A DNA stretch of 64,000 nt from Sphagnum magellanicum (taxonomy: Eukaryota; Streptophyta; Sphagnopsida; Sphagnales; Sphagnaceae): positions 7,632,038 through 7,696,037 of the forward strand of contig CM038923.1 of the NCBI GenBank assembly GCA_021904315.1, given 5' to 3'. This document shows, piece by piece, positions 52,216-61,800 of this stretch (its first letter is position 1; each line of letters starts with the position of its first letter). The notes below the pieces were generated by a model. It did not search any database. It saw only the letters and a program-made list of their open reading frames with translations, and had not been told where the DNA came from. The translations under genes and the position numbers were made by a program.

Positions 52216-52365
52216 CTTTTTACCTTACCATATTTTCTTCTCTCGTATAATGGGTGAGAGAATACAAGAATAATTGACATTGTATGTTGAGTTTTACCTT
52301 ACCATATTTTCTTCTCTTATATAATGGGTGAGAGAATACAAGAATAATTGACATTGTATGTTGGA
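52216..52365. repeat. 75-bp tandem duplication, two nearly identical copies
   Basis: Both copies run from TTTTACCTTACCATATTTTC to CATTGTATGTTG. They differ at about one position (CTCGTATAA against CTTATATAA), so the duplication is young. Confidence 0.85.
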
Positions 52366-52948
52366 TGTGGTCCCAATAGGGGAGTGTGGATGAAGATGCT
52401 CTTTCATTAGAGGAGCTCCATTGATACTAGACATATTTGGACATTTAACAATATTTTTCACATCCAAAATTAACTGTTCCGAGAAGCCTTCTTTGCCTAT
52501 AAACATGAAACTGAGATTGTACAAGACTCGAGACTACTAATAGCAAACCACCTGAATCAATCAATCAATCAATGTATCTAGCCAATCAAGAGCAGGTGTT
52601 AGACTGTGGGGCCAGCCATTTTAACTGCCTCAAAACATTCCAAGCTTTTAACTGTTAAGTGTTATTTATCCCAAAACATAATGTGCAGTGCCCAAGTTGA
52701 AACTATGGAGGCTCCCAAAATAGAAGATTCTATGGAAAGCTGGAGTGCCTTCCCCCTTTGGCCCACCTAGGCTTTGGGCAAAACATATGGGACTAAAGCG
52801 AGGTGCTACTGGAACACCATTAGGGAACATATTGGGAACCCATTGGGAACTTGAAAGGGAACAAAGGAAAAATGAAAAAAAATCCTCCCCTTTACCCCCA
52901 CACCCAAAACTTTTTTGAAAAAACAAAATCAAGGTACTTTGAGTGCAC

Positions 52949-53160
52949 GTTGAGCCTTTCCCATTGGCTGCATGAAATTTCTATTTCCAAAACTGTTGGT
53001 CACCAGTTTTGGCCCGGGCCCAGGTTTAGGGTTTAGGGTCTAAACCCTAAACCCCCATTACAAACTTGGGGTCAAATTTCATGCTCAACAATTTTGAAAT
53101 TTGAAATTTGAAATTTTGATCTAAAAATGTTGAGCCTTTCCCATTGGCTGCATGAAATTT
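52949..53160. repeat. 32-bp direct repeat pair spaced 180 bp
   Basis: GTTGAGCCTTTCCCATTGGC followed by TGCATGAAATTT occurs at 52949-52980 and, unchanged, at 53129-53160. Confidence 0.9.
53011..53053. repeat. Telomere-repeat palindrome next to GGCCCGGGCC
   Basis: The 14-base arms GGTTTAGGGTTTAG (53023-53036) and CTAAACCCTAAACC (53040-53053) pair perfectly around a 3-base loop. The 10-bp palindrome GGCCCGGGCC ends three bases before it. Confidence 0.9.
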
Positions 53161-53232
53161 GACCCCAAAAGGACATCACCAACAATTTTCATTTGCAATT
53201 GTTGGTGGTGTCCTTTTGGGGTCAAATTTCAT
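53068..53232. repeat. Nested foldback with a near-perfect 35-bp hairpin
   Basis: The arm from ATGAAATTTGACCCCAAAAG to CACCAACAATT (53152-53187) pairs with the arm from AATTGTTGGTGGTGTCCTTT to GTCAAATTTCAT (about 53197-53232), with one mismatch and a loop of about 9 bases. A third partial arm, GGGGTCAAATTTCATG with TCAACA (53068-53090), can pair instead with the left arm and the TGTTGAG before it. The hairpin is long enough to give a small-RNA precursor or to be the core of a foldback transposon. Confidence 0.85.
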
Positions 53233-53235
53233 TTT

Positions 53236-53640
53236 CCAGTTCAGATGTGGATTCCACCTGGCATCTGCTCCACATGTGGATTCCCACCTGGAATCTGCTA
53301 CTTGGAAGCTCAACAAGAAGAACATATTTCCAGTTCTGATGTGGACTTCATCTGGAATCTGCTTCAGATGTGGATTCCCACCTGGAATGTGATTTGAATG
53401 TGGATTCCATCTGGAATCTGCCAGTTGGAAGAATAATATTCTCCAATTCTGGTGTGGACTCCATTTTGGACTCTGCTTCAGATGTGGATTCCACCTGGTA
53501 TCTGTTCCACATGTTGATTACCACCTGGAATCTGCTAGTCGAAAGCTGAAGAAGAATACAATTTTCCAGTTCAGATTTGGATTCCACCTGGAATCTGCTT
53601 CAGACGTGAATTCCACCTGGAATCTGGTAGTTTGACGCTA
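53236..53640 (+). repeat. Higher-order minisatellite in the CBS gene promoter/leader
   Basis: A unit of about 27-30 bases, GATGTGGATTCCACCTGGAA with TCTGCT, is repeated about a dozen times. Groups of two or three are separated by a spacer of the type AGTTGGAAGCTGAAGAAGAA followed by TATTTTCCAGTTC, giving a larger period of roughly 110-130 bases. The array ends about 135 bases before the CBS gene ATG. Confidence 0.85.
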
Positions 53641-53775
53641 GAGAACAACAAGACGAAGAAGAAGAAGAACGAAGAACGAAGAATTTCATTGTTGCACACA
53701 GAAAACCAACAAAGAACTCTCGCTCGCTCGCTCGCTCGCTTGCTCATCTCACGTTTTCGGAGGAAATCAGATTCC

Positions 53776-56700
53776 ATGGCGATGGTCTTGAAACTCGGAG
53801 TAGTGTTAGGATCGGCATCCCAGTGGGGTGAAGCTCAGAAGCTCGCAATCGGCAGCAAATCTCGTGGCAAGCAGCAGCAGCAACCCAAGTCTGTATTTTG
53901 TGGGTTGAGGAGGCAGCAGCAGCAGCGGCAGCGGCTGGCAGTGGTGAGAGCTAGCGGGGACAATGTGAAGGTGCAGGTGAAGGAGGTGGAGGAAGTGGAG
54001 ACGATGGAGGAGCTAGCTGACATTTGGCCCTCTGGAGAATGGCCGGAGAATTTCTCTTTGCTCAACTTTGAGGATTTGTCCAAACACTATGAACCCATTC
54101 TGTTCAAGCTTGAGGTCTGTCACGGGTTGCAAACAACTTCCTGGGTTCTGTTCCTTTTCTCTAGAGGACTTGGGTACTCAATTTTTTTGTTCAAGAAACT
54201 GAGCTTTTCTATGTCTCATAAAAACAAGAAAGAAAGAAAGAAAGAGAGTCAGTCAAGTTTGTTACACTCCTTGTGGTCTGTCACCTGTGTTCTTGTTAGC
54301 TCCTTCCTTGTTAGATATAGATGTTCTTGACCCGTGCTTGAAAGCCAGACTTCCGGAATTTATTTTTATGGGTCATTGTGGTCATCAACAAGCATGCTAT
54401 CCCATGCCATGTGGTATTCTTCTTCTTCCTCTTTTTCTTCTTCTTCTTCTTCTGCTATGTGAATTTCTTCTCAAGTTTTGTGGTATCTTGTAATCCTTGG
54501 GAGAAACCCAACTTCATGAGGTGCATGAATCCAGGCACAGCCATCAAAGTACCTGGCAGATGTGATGTCCCGCATTATTGCAACAGCTTCCCCACACCAA
54601 CTGCTTGAGGATGTGCACCACCACTTTACCGACATCTCAGGCCTTCCGGTTATTGACCATGAGTACAAATGTGTTGGTGTGCTTTCCAAGAAGGACGTGA
54701 AAAACTCGGCTGCTGGGGTATGGTTATGTCCCGCTCTTCTTCTTCTTCTTCCTCCAGATGTTTTCCTTTTTCCAGAATTTTGTTTTCCATTCTTTTCTGC
54801 GGGGTTTATTTCTATATCTAGCTACCTAGCTTGCTTTCTTTTTGTTTTGGTTTCTCATGAGTTTTTAAATTCTTCAGCTAGTTGGCATGAGCATTTCATT
54901 ACCTTTCTCTTGCAACTTCCCATTCTTTAAGTGTAGGGTAAAGCCTACTGATGGGTAGGGGCATTTCCAAGATGAGAAGGGGCCTAGGACAAGCCAATAG
55001 CTGAGTCCAACCCCACATTTTTGGGTATTTTGTCCCCCACCTGTCATGGGTTTTACCCATTGTAAAGCAAGCACAAGATGAATGCTATTATGAATGCTTA
55101 AACATAAGGAGATCACAAGTCATAGGAGGGGGAAGGTTCTTACAACCTACTCCTTAAGAGTGGGAGGGATCCTACACCTATAAGGAAGTAGGCATAACTT
55201 CCCTCCCGCTCTTAAGGAGTAGGCATAAGATCCCTTATCTTTTCTAGGAGGGAAATTCATGGATATAATACGGTGCCCTCCAAATACACTAGGAAATTTC
55301 TCTCTGAGTGCGTTACAAACAACCAATTATAGCTGATGATGTAAAACCCCAAACAAATTTAAGGAAACTTGTTGCTAACTTGATCAATATTATGCTTGGG
55401 ATTTTATGGAACAGTTGAAAGCGCTAGTATGTAATGTGATGAGCACACCTGCCATCACCTTATCTGCTGAAAAGACTGTCTCAGGTAAGACTCTTTGAAC
55501 TGGATTATTTTGTTTTCTCTTTAGAGAGCTGCTGGGTTGCTGGATGAAAAAAAATACTTCAAACTTTGAAATGGATTTTTAGTTCCCTTGTTATCAATCT
55601 GCACTCCTATTAGCCATCAACATCTATCTGTGATAGAAGTCTGAGTCAAGTTCTGGGGTTGCTTGTTTTTGTGGGTTGACTGATGACAACTTTGTTGTAT
55701 ATTTTTCCTGTTCATTTTGTTGCATACTAAGAATGTTAGATATGCTTCATTTACTATGGAATGGTCAAGCCCTGCTCATTATGTTGGGGTAAGGTGCAAG
55801 GCAAGCCCATTAGGGTAAGCTAGGCAACACACCCAACATAATGGGCAGGGGCAAGGCTATTCAGCATTAAGGTCTGGAGTTGCAGATTCAGCACTTAAAA
55901 AGAAAATTCATGTTCAATAGACACATTTTTGGCCACTATTACAAGTGTATGATCATCACCAGAAGATTATATCATACAACGTGGTCAAGAAATTGACCAA
56001 ATCTGCGAACCCAGACCTTAATAGACTTGGAACAGCTGATCCACAAATGAAGTAACAGAGTAGCATAACACAATGTGAATTGACTCTTCTTTTTTTGGGA
56101 TGATGTTGAATGTGGCAGTACAAATGTTTTTGCCATCTTCTGATGCTGCTGCATCTTTTGCTTGGATTGCAGATGCTGCAGTGCTGATGCTGAAAAATAA
56201 GATCCACCGGATTCCAATAGTAAATGAGTCAAACCAAGTTGTGGGTAAGTGCCGTGTTACCTAATCTTGAGTGCCTTTCAAACCATTTTTTCCTTGTACC
56301 TGCATTCGTTTAGTGGGTTCAAAAATTGGTTTATCTAGTTTAAAGACAGACTTTTACAATTATTTAGGTGAAACTTAACAGTACGTTCTTGCATAAAAAG
56401 GGTTTGTGAAGTTTAGACTACTGAAATAGTTACCACAGATATGAATGTGTAGACTTTGCAATGCTGCATAGGTTGAGAGGATGTAAAACAAACTCTTTAG
56501 AGTGTTGTTGGAGACCAATTCTTTACCCATGTCCACTCTTGATCCACCCTCAGACATCTAGACCTCAGACATCTAGAACCACAGTGGGTCAATTTGATAG
56601 TGTAGTGTTAACAACTTGTCGGAAAGTGTAGGGTAAGGCCCAATGTGCTGGGCTTTACTGGAATAAGGGAGCTGAGCGCAGGCCTGAAGGTGGTAAAGCC

Positions 56701-57510
56701 CAGCCTTGAAGGATTTACACATCATAAAAACCATCAGCTTTTTTTATTTCGAAAATTACCTGTGATACCCAGTGGGTATGGATACCCACCAGATGTCATG
56801 GGAAAAAGATGAAAAATGACGGTGGGTGTTTTGAAAACCAAAATGCCCACCTCTGCAGGCATTTCATTTTTTGAAATGCCTGCTGGCAAATTACACTAGG
56901 TGAAGTGATCTCTAGGTACACTAGCAAAAAAATGCCAGGCTTTTTTATGCACTTACAGAAACTGGCTAGTGTATTTGGAGGGCACATTATATCTGCAAAT
57001 TATGTTAAAATCCATATTAGAAAAGAGTAGAGATATCACACCTACTCCTTACAAGTGAGAGGGATCTTACACCTACTTAAAGAAGGATCTTACACCCATG
57101 AGTAGGTGTAAGATTCCCTCCCACTGTTAAGGAGTAGGTGGAACAACCCTCCCCTCATACACGTAGTGATCCTCAAATGTTTACTTTCCTCATAACCTTG
57201 TGCTTTAGGATGGTAGGATGGGTAGGCCAGATGGGGGATATTCCCAAAATTTGAGGCTGGACTTGGCTACCTCCTCATCCTAGACCCCTTGTTTTGGGAA
57301 TGCCCCCCCACCTTGGGGCTTTACCCTACACAAAAATTTGAAGGCACAAAACTGAGAAAACATCCTTATTATCTGAGTGGAATCCATTGATTCTTGCAGA
57401 GAGTGAATTGATCGGGGATTTCCCATTTTGATGCCCTGTGTTCTGGAATGTTGTGTTCAGGAATTGTCACAAGGACTGACATTTTCACAGCAATGGAATC
57501 ATCTGAGTAA
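53776..57510 (+). CDS. Plastid-targeted protein with two CBS domains
   Basis: Five exons give a complete 237-residue protein: 53776-54114, 54535-54717, 55415-55484, 56173-56244, 57461-57510. Junctions are GT-AG and in phase. Residues 1 to about 60 look like a chloroplast transit peptide: Ser, Lys and Arg rich, almost no acid, ending RLAVVRAS, a typical VRA|S cleavage context. Then follows ETMEELADIWPSGEWPENFS, a block conserved in a plant family of CBS proteins. CBS 1 (about 120-172) contains YLADVMSRIIATASPHQLL, DISGLPVIDHEYKCVGVLSK. CBS 2 (about 178-237) contains VCNVMSTPAITLSAEKTVS, KIHRIPIVNESNQVVG and IVTRTDIF. CBS pairs bind adenosine nucleotides and adjust partner enzymes; the partner here is unknown. 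Poly-Gln tracts (KQQQQP, RRQQQQRQ) come from CAG runs. The final TAA overlaps a good donor (GA|GTAAGT), so an alternative last exon is possible. Confidence 0.88.
54416..54453. repeat. (TTC)n-rich pyrimidine run in CBS gene intron 1
   Basis: Repeated TTC and CTT units before the acceptor of exon 2. Confidence 0.7.
54930..55292 (+). mobile_element. MITE-like foldback element, family A, copy 2
   Basis: It lies in CBS gene intron 2. It starts AAGTGTAGGGTAAAGCC and ends GTGCCCTCCAAATACACTAG. The centre has an internal hairpin: CTACTCCTTAAGAGTGGGAG on the left against TCCCGCTCTTAAGGAGTAG on the right (55148-55220). Confidence 0.75.
55769..55852. repeat. Short foldback element in CBS gene intron 3
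   Basis: Arms GCCCTGCTCATTATGTTGGG and CCCAACATAATGGGCAGGGG of about 22 bases pair with one or two differences around a 40-base loop. Confidence 0.8.
56622..56712 (+). mobile_element. Family A fragment in CBS gene intron 4
   Basis: AAGTGTAGGGTAAGGCCCAA matches the left end of family A. The rest diverges within about 90 bases, so this is a partial copy. Confidence 0.45.
56967..57331 (-). mobile_element. MITE-like foldback element, family A, copy 3
   Basis: Reverse-oriented copy in CBS gene intron 4. Read on the plus strand it begins TAGTGTATTTGGAGGGCAC and ends GGGGCTTTACCCTACAC, the mirror of copies 1 and 2. The internal hairpin (CCTACTCCTTACAAGTGAGA against CCCACTGTTAAGGAGTAGG) is retained. 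Confidence 0.75.
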
Positions 57511-58808
57511 GTATGGGAAAGAAGTGCACAATCTGGCTGCCACAGTAGCAGGCTAATCTTTGTGCTTGTCCAAGCATGCTGGGTTTCTTTATTTGTTCAT
57601 AAGGAATATTTGGAGTTTTTCGAGTATTTCAAGTTAAAAGGGTTGGGTGCAAATGAAGGACCAACTGCTGAAGGCATTTGGAAAAAAAATTGAAAAGTAT
57701 GACAACATGGAGAAAGTGTGTAAATTTGCCAACTAAAGAATTTGCTGAAATTTCTGGGTGCTTGCATTTTAGATGCAAAGTACCCATGTAGAGATCCCAC
57801 TAGAGCATTGTAACTTGTGGTTTTGGTTTTAGGAAAGGGGCTTAACTGCAAGCAAGCAGCCTGCTGTTTTTGCTTCCCAAGTCTCAGATCTCAGAGACTT
57901 TTTGTAATTGATTTTGGTTTTTAGCTTGAAGCTTGAACTTTGTGTAACTGCTGTTTAATTTGCAAGGTTGCATCTTATGGATTGTTGATGCCATGTATTT
58001 GGGGATTAAAATCATACTGCCATGATTTGCAAACTGTGGTCAACATTGCTCACAGTTTCCATAGATGTGAAATATTGGGTGTTGTTATGATTTATTATTC
58101 TGATGTTTAAACTCTTTAAAGTCAGAATTCAAGGATTTGAGCATATAGTTTCACCTATGGCAAAAACTACTACTCTTCTTCATGTCCATAATTGGGATTT
58201 TCATGTATCCAGAATTTAGAATCGCAAGATGCACATGTCGACATGCCTACATTTCTCACTAGACTGTTATTTTGTTCAAAAGTGGCAAATTTACTTGTTT
58301 GATAGATGTGGTGTGATGAAGTTGAACATCACACAATGCCCACTGTTTTCATCTGCTTATACCAGAGGATTAGGTCTCAATGCAATATTATAGATGCCAT
58401 TAGAACTTGAGGATCTTTCAGCAACATGAGAATTCAGAGATCAATAGATACAGGTAGTCTTAACAAAACCACATGTGGCTTTGGATTTGAGATATGACTA
58501 ACCTTGTTGCTGATCACAATAGTATGGCCACTGAAACCTGCTAAACTTGAAGATTGGATTGGTAGGAATTCCATTGGCAAGAACAGGCAGTATTTTCTCT
58601 CTTTCCTTCTGGGTTAAGGAGCAAATTCCTTGTTGAAACTTGCAGCAGTTGAGTTGGAAAAAGATGGGTGTCAATCAACCTGCTGAAGGGCGAGATATGA
58701 ACAGCTGTCTCCATGTTGTTCAAGAGAGGTCATTGCCACCACAGTATTCAGCACTGAAATGTTTCAGAATTTCAAAGTAGGACCAAGTGTTAAAAATCTT
58801 GGGGGCGG
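57511..58808. other. Spacer between convergent CBS and Dicer-like genes
   Basis: It contains the 3' UTRs of both genes. No further exon of either gene and no other coding signal was found. Confidence 0.5.
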
Positions 58809-61800
58809 TCAAGACTTGGGCCCACACTGAAATGCATTTGTAGTTTGAGAAGAAATGGAGCGCAGAGCCTGCAAGTAAGACCCAAGTCAATAAATACTCT
58901 GTGAACAAATAGAAATGGAAGAAATGATGGAAGAAATGGAAGAAATGTGTTTTTTTTCTTCTTTTTTGCAGGTATTAGAAAGCTGTTCTCATGTTTTCAT
59001 GCAAAGTCTTAGGAAGAGAACACCCTTCAAATGCTCGGGTGGTGTATACAGGCAAGTTTCAGATTTGACCGTTTCACACTAACCCACAATGTTGAATATT
59101 GTGTATTACAATACATGGTAGGTATCTATGGGGTGCTTTTTTGGAGTGTTAAAAACAGTGATGTACACTGTACATGTGGGTACCTTAAAAGCAGCAAGTC
59201 TTCTTGCAACATTCCTCTCTTTGCTTTGTGAGCTGCCAAGTAAGATACGGTTGATGAATACATGTGCCTGCACTATGCCATCTTGCTGAGAAGATTGAAC
59301 TTCCAAATGCCATCCCTGGTTGAGACAAAGAGATTCCAGCTGCCGCCGTGGATGCAGCATCACAGTCTCTGGAGTGGCTAGAGGCTGCAACAATGGCTCA
59401 TGCACCTGAGCAACACATCATCCAACAAAGAAAATTTCAGGTATTGTCGATTGCTCCACCATCTATCTGCATGTAAACCCTACACCCGAAACTCCAAACC
59501 CTCCAACAGATTCAAAATGTGGTCACTAGAAGAAGAAAGATATGGAAGCAACATACACACATTTCTTGAAGAGAAAAAAACATTTTACCTTCCAAACAGT
59601 CTCAATGTCAAGATCTGCATCCAAAAAAATGGCTGCTGCTAAAGTCTGCACTACATCACCAACCGCCTGTACAAACAGAAAATTTCATGCAAAACAGTTA
59701 GTTTTCTTAAAGAGTTTTGAATCAATGTATACATAGGTCAATTGAATTATTATTCTCGCTTCTGCTTCTTTATCCTGGAACAGTTTTTTTTACTGCACAA
59801 TATATTCTGCATGCAACTTAAGAAACTGGCAAATGCAAAGCAGAAAAAGTGAGTTTTGTGATGGCAGAGAGAGGCAACCCACTCTGGGTGAGCTCAGGTT
59901 TGTGATACCAAAGGCGCTACCACCTTCTTTCCAGAAGGATGTGGCAAATACTTCAATCTGGGTTTCCAAGATAGGTGAAACTTTCTGCAAGTAAACGTGC
60001 AGACCATGGTGCAGTGCAATGCAGGCAAAATTCTCCCCATTGATTGTTGCCTGCTTGAGATCATTTAGGCTGGCTGGATTGAACCCAGGATATTTTTGCA
60101 CCAAATATCGGGTTATCAAAAAGTCCAACACAGTATCTCCTGTATCAGATTATAACCCACAACATCAGACTAAAGACCAGCCAAACCAATGTACTTTGCA
60201 ACATACTTGGTTAATCATTATTTTTGGTGACAAAAACCTTCCATTCTTGCAAGTATCTTATAGGGAGATTGACCAATGCAAAAGGGTCACCTAAGACTTC
60301 CAGCCTGTGGAATTCGAAACCTCCTAGCTTGGTCCCAGATTCATATCCATAGTCAAATGCTGAGACTAAGAGAGCTTTGTTTCTAAACCTATATCCCAGC
60401 TTTTCTTCCAGAGCTTCAAAGTCCGCCAACTGCAGCAGGTTTCGGCAACTGGTTTTACTGATGTGATTGGCATGAACAGCCTCTGGAACTTTGGAAGGGA
60501 AATGAATTGGTACTCCAAGCCATGCTATTGCTGTCAGTGCTGAATCCAAGCCCCCATGCAGGAGGTATGTGCCTACCAAGGCCTCTACAACATCTGCCAG
60601 TGTCTTCCTGCCTAGTACTTGACCCTCCTGCAGCACCATCCCCCCGCATCCATCCATTCTGGAAAATATTGGACTTGTCAAATTTGGATCCTCCTACAAG
60701 GTATGAATTTGATTGAAGCATTTGGAAATTATAAAGTGAGTGGAGTTTCTTCACTGTTGCAGTGAGTATTTTTAGGCCCAAAAAATTTTGGGATCAAGGC
60801 AAGAGAATTTTGGTTTGTGTATTTTATTGTAGATTTTGCTGTACCTACCAGTCCTTTCTGTTGTGGATCTTCGAGGAATGGGCCTGGAGGAACCCAAGTC
60901 TTTGGATTAAAAATCTCAGCAAACACATAGCGAGGAAGTCCACTAGTGATTGCACAGTTGTAAAACGTTTTATTACTGATAAGCTCATGGTTGCCCACAT
61001 GCAGCTGCTCTCCATCAAGGGACAAATGCTTCAAATACATATATGCCCCTCCGGTGAAATTCAGAATGCTGTCACCCAGTAACTCCAAAGTCTCGTATGA
61101 GAGCTCCCCTTCACATGCCCCAGATGTCAAAGCTTCTTGCACCTGCCAGATCTTCAGTCATCAGTGACCTGTCCTCCCTTGAACTGAACAAATTTTTTTG
61201 AAGGCAGAGAGATTACAGTTACATTTTTTACCATGGAAAATTGAATGTGTCCAAAGTGCAGCAGCAGCAGCAGTACTCCCTCCTGGTCCAAAAGGGTGGT
61301 GGTATTATTACACAACAAAATTGGCAGAGGAGGATGCAGTACAGTGCATGGTACCTCGAAGCACGAAATTGGTGGGCCAATAAGATCACGGAGCTCTGCA
61401 GCTACAAGTGTCATTTCAAGGCTATGAAGCACTGAAGGAAGGCGCATAGCACCCCTACAGAGACTTCCCTTCATCCCTACATGCAGTTCACATATTTCTG
61501 GTGGGAGTTCAACCAACTCCCAAGCATTTGCCACATCCCCTCCTGCAAAGGTCAAAAACATTTCCCACAACCCACTCTCTCACATTAACCACAGACTACT
61601 TGTGCCCATCTTCAATACCCACATCCTTTTGATGGCATCAAAGCAACAAACTTATTTCTACACTATGATGGGTCTGATAAAACCATAAAATTGCCAGCAA
61701 AAAATGAATCAGAAAAATCATATTTCTAATGCCTCTCTATATGGAGCCAATTGACATCACACTATTTGAAAAGTGTGAAAACACAGTTGTCTCAGTAGGT

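Larger units (their letters stand above)
48190..52940. other. Spacer downstream of GAPN, no supported gene
   Basis: The first kilobase includes the GAPN 3' UTR. AT-rich DNA follows. Visible items are a GA run (49627-49640), A runs near 49940, telomere-type repeats (50788-50822, 52095-52120), a G-rich repeat (50846-50866), family C repeat (51480-51750) and a 75-bp tandem duplication (52216-52365). Frames in this stretch match nothing I know. Confidence 0.5.

Noticed and set aside
59106-59183. Read-through end of the Dicer-like gene into VPTCTVYITVF...
   Set aside because: A good donor at 59183 and a strong acceptor at 58868 give ALRSISSQTTNAF, which completes the dsRBD helix better.
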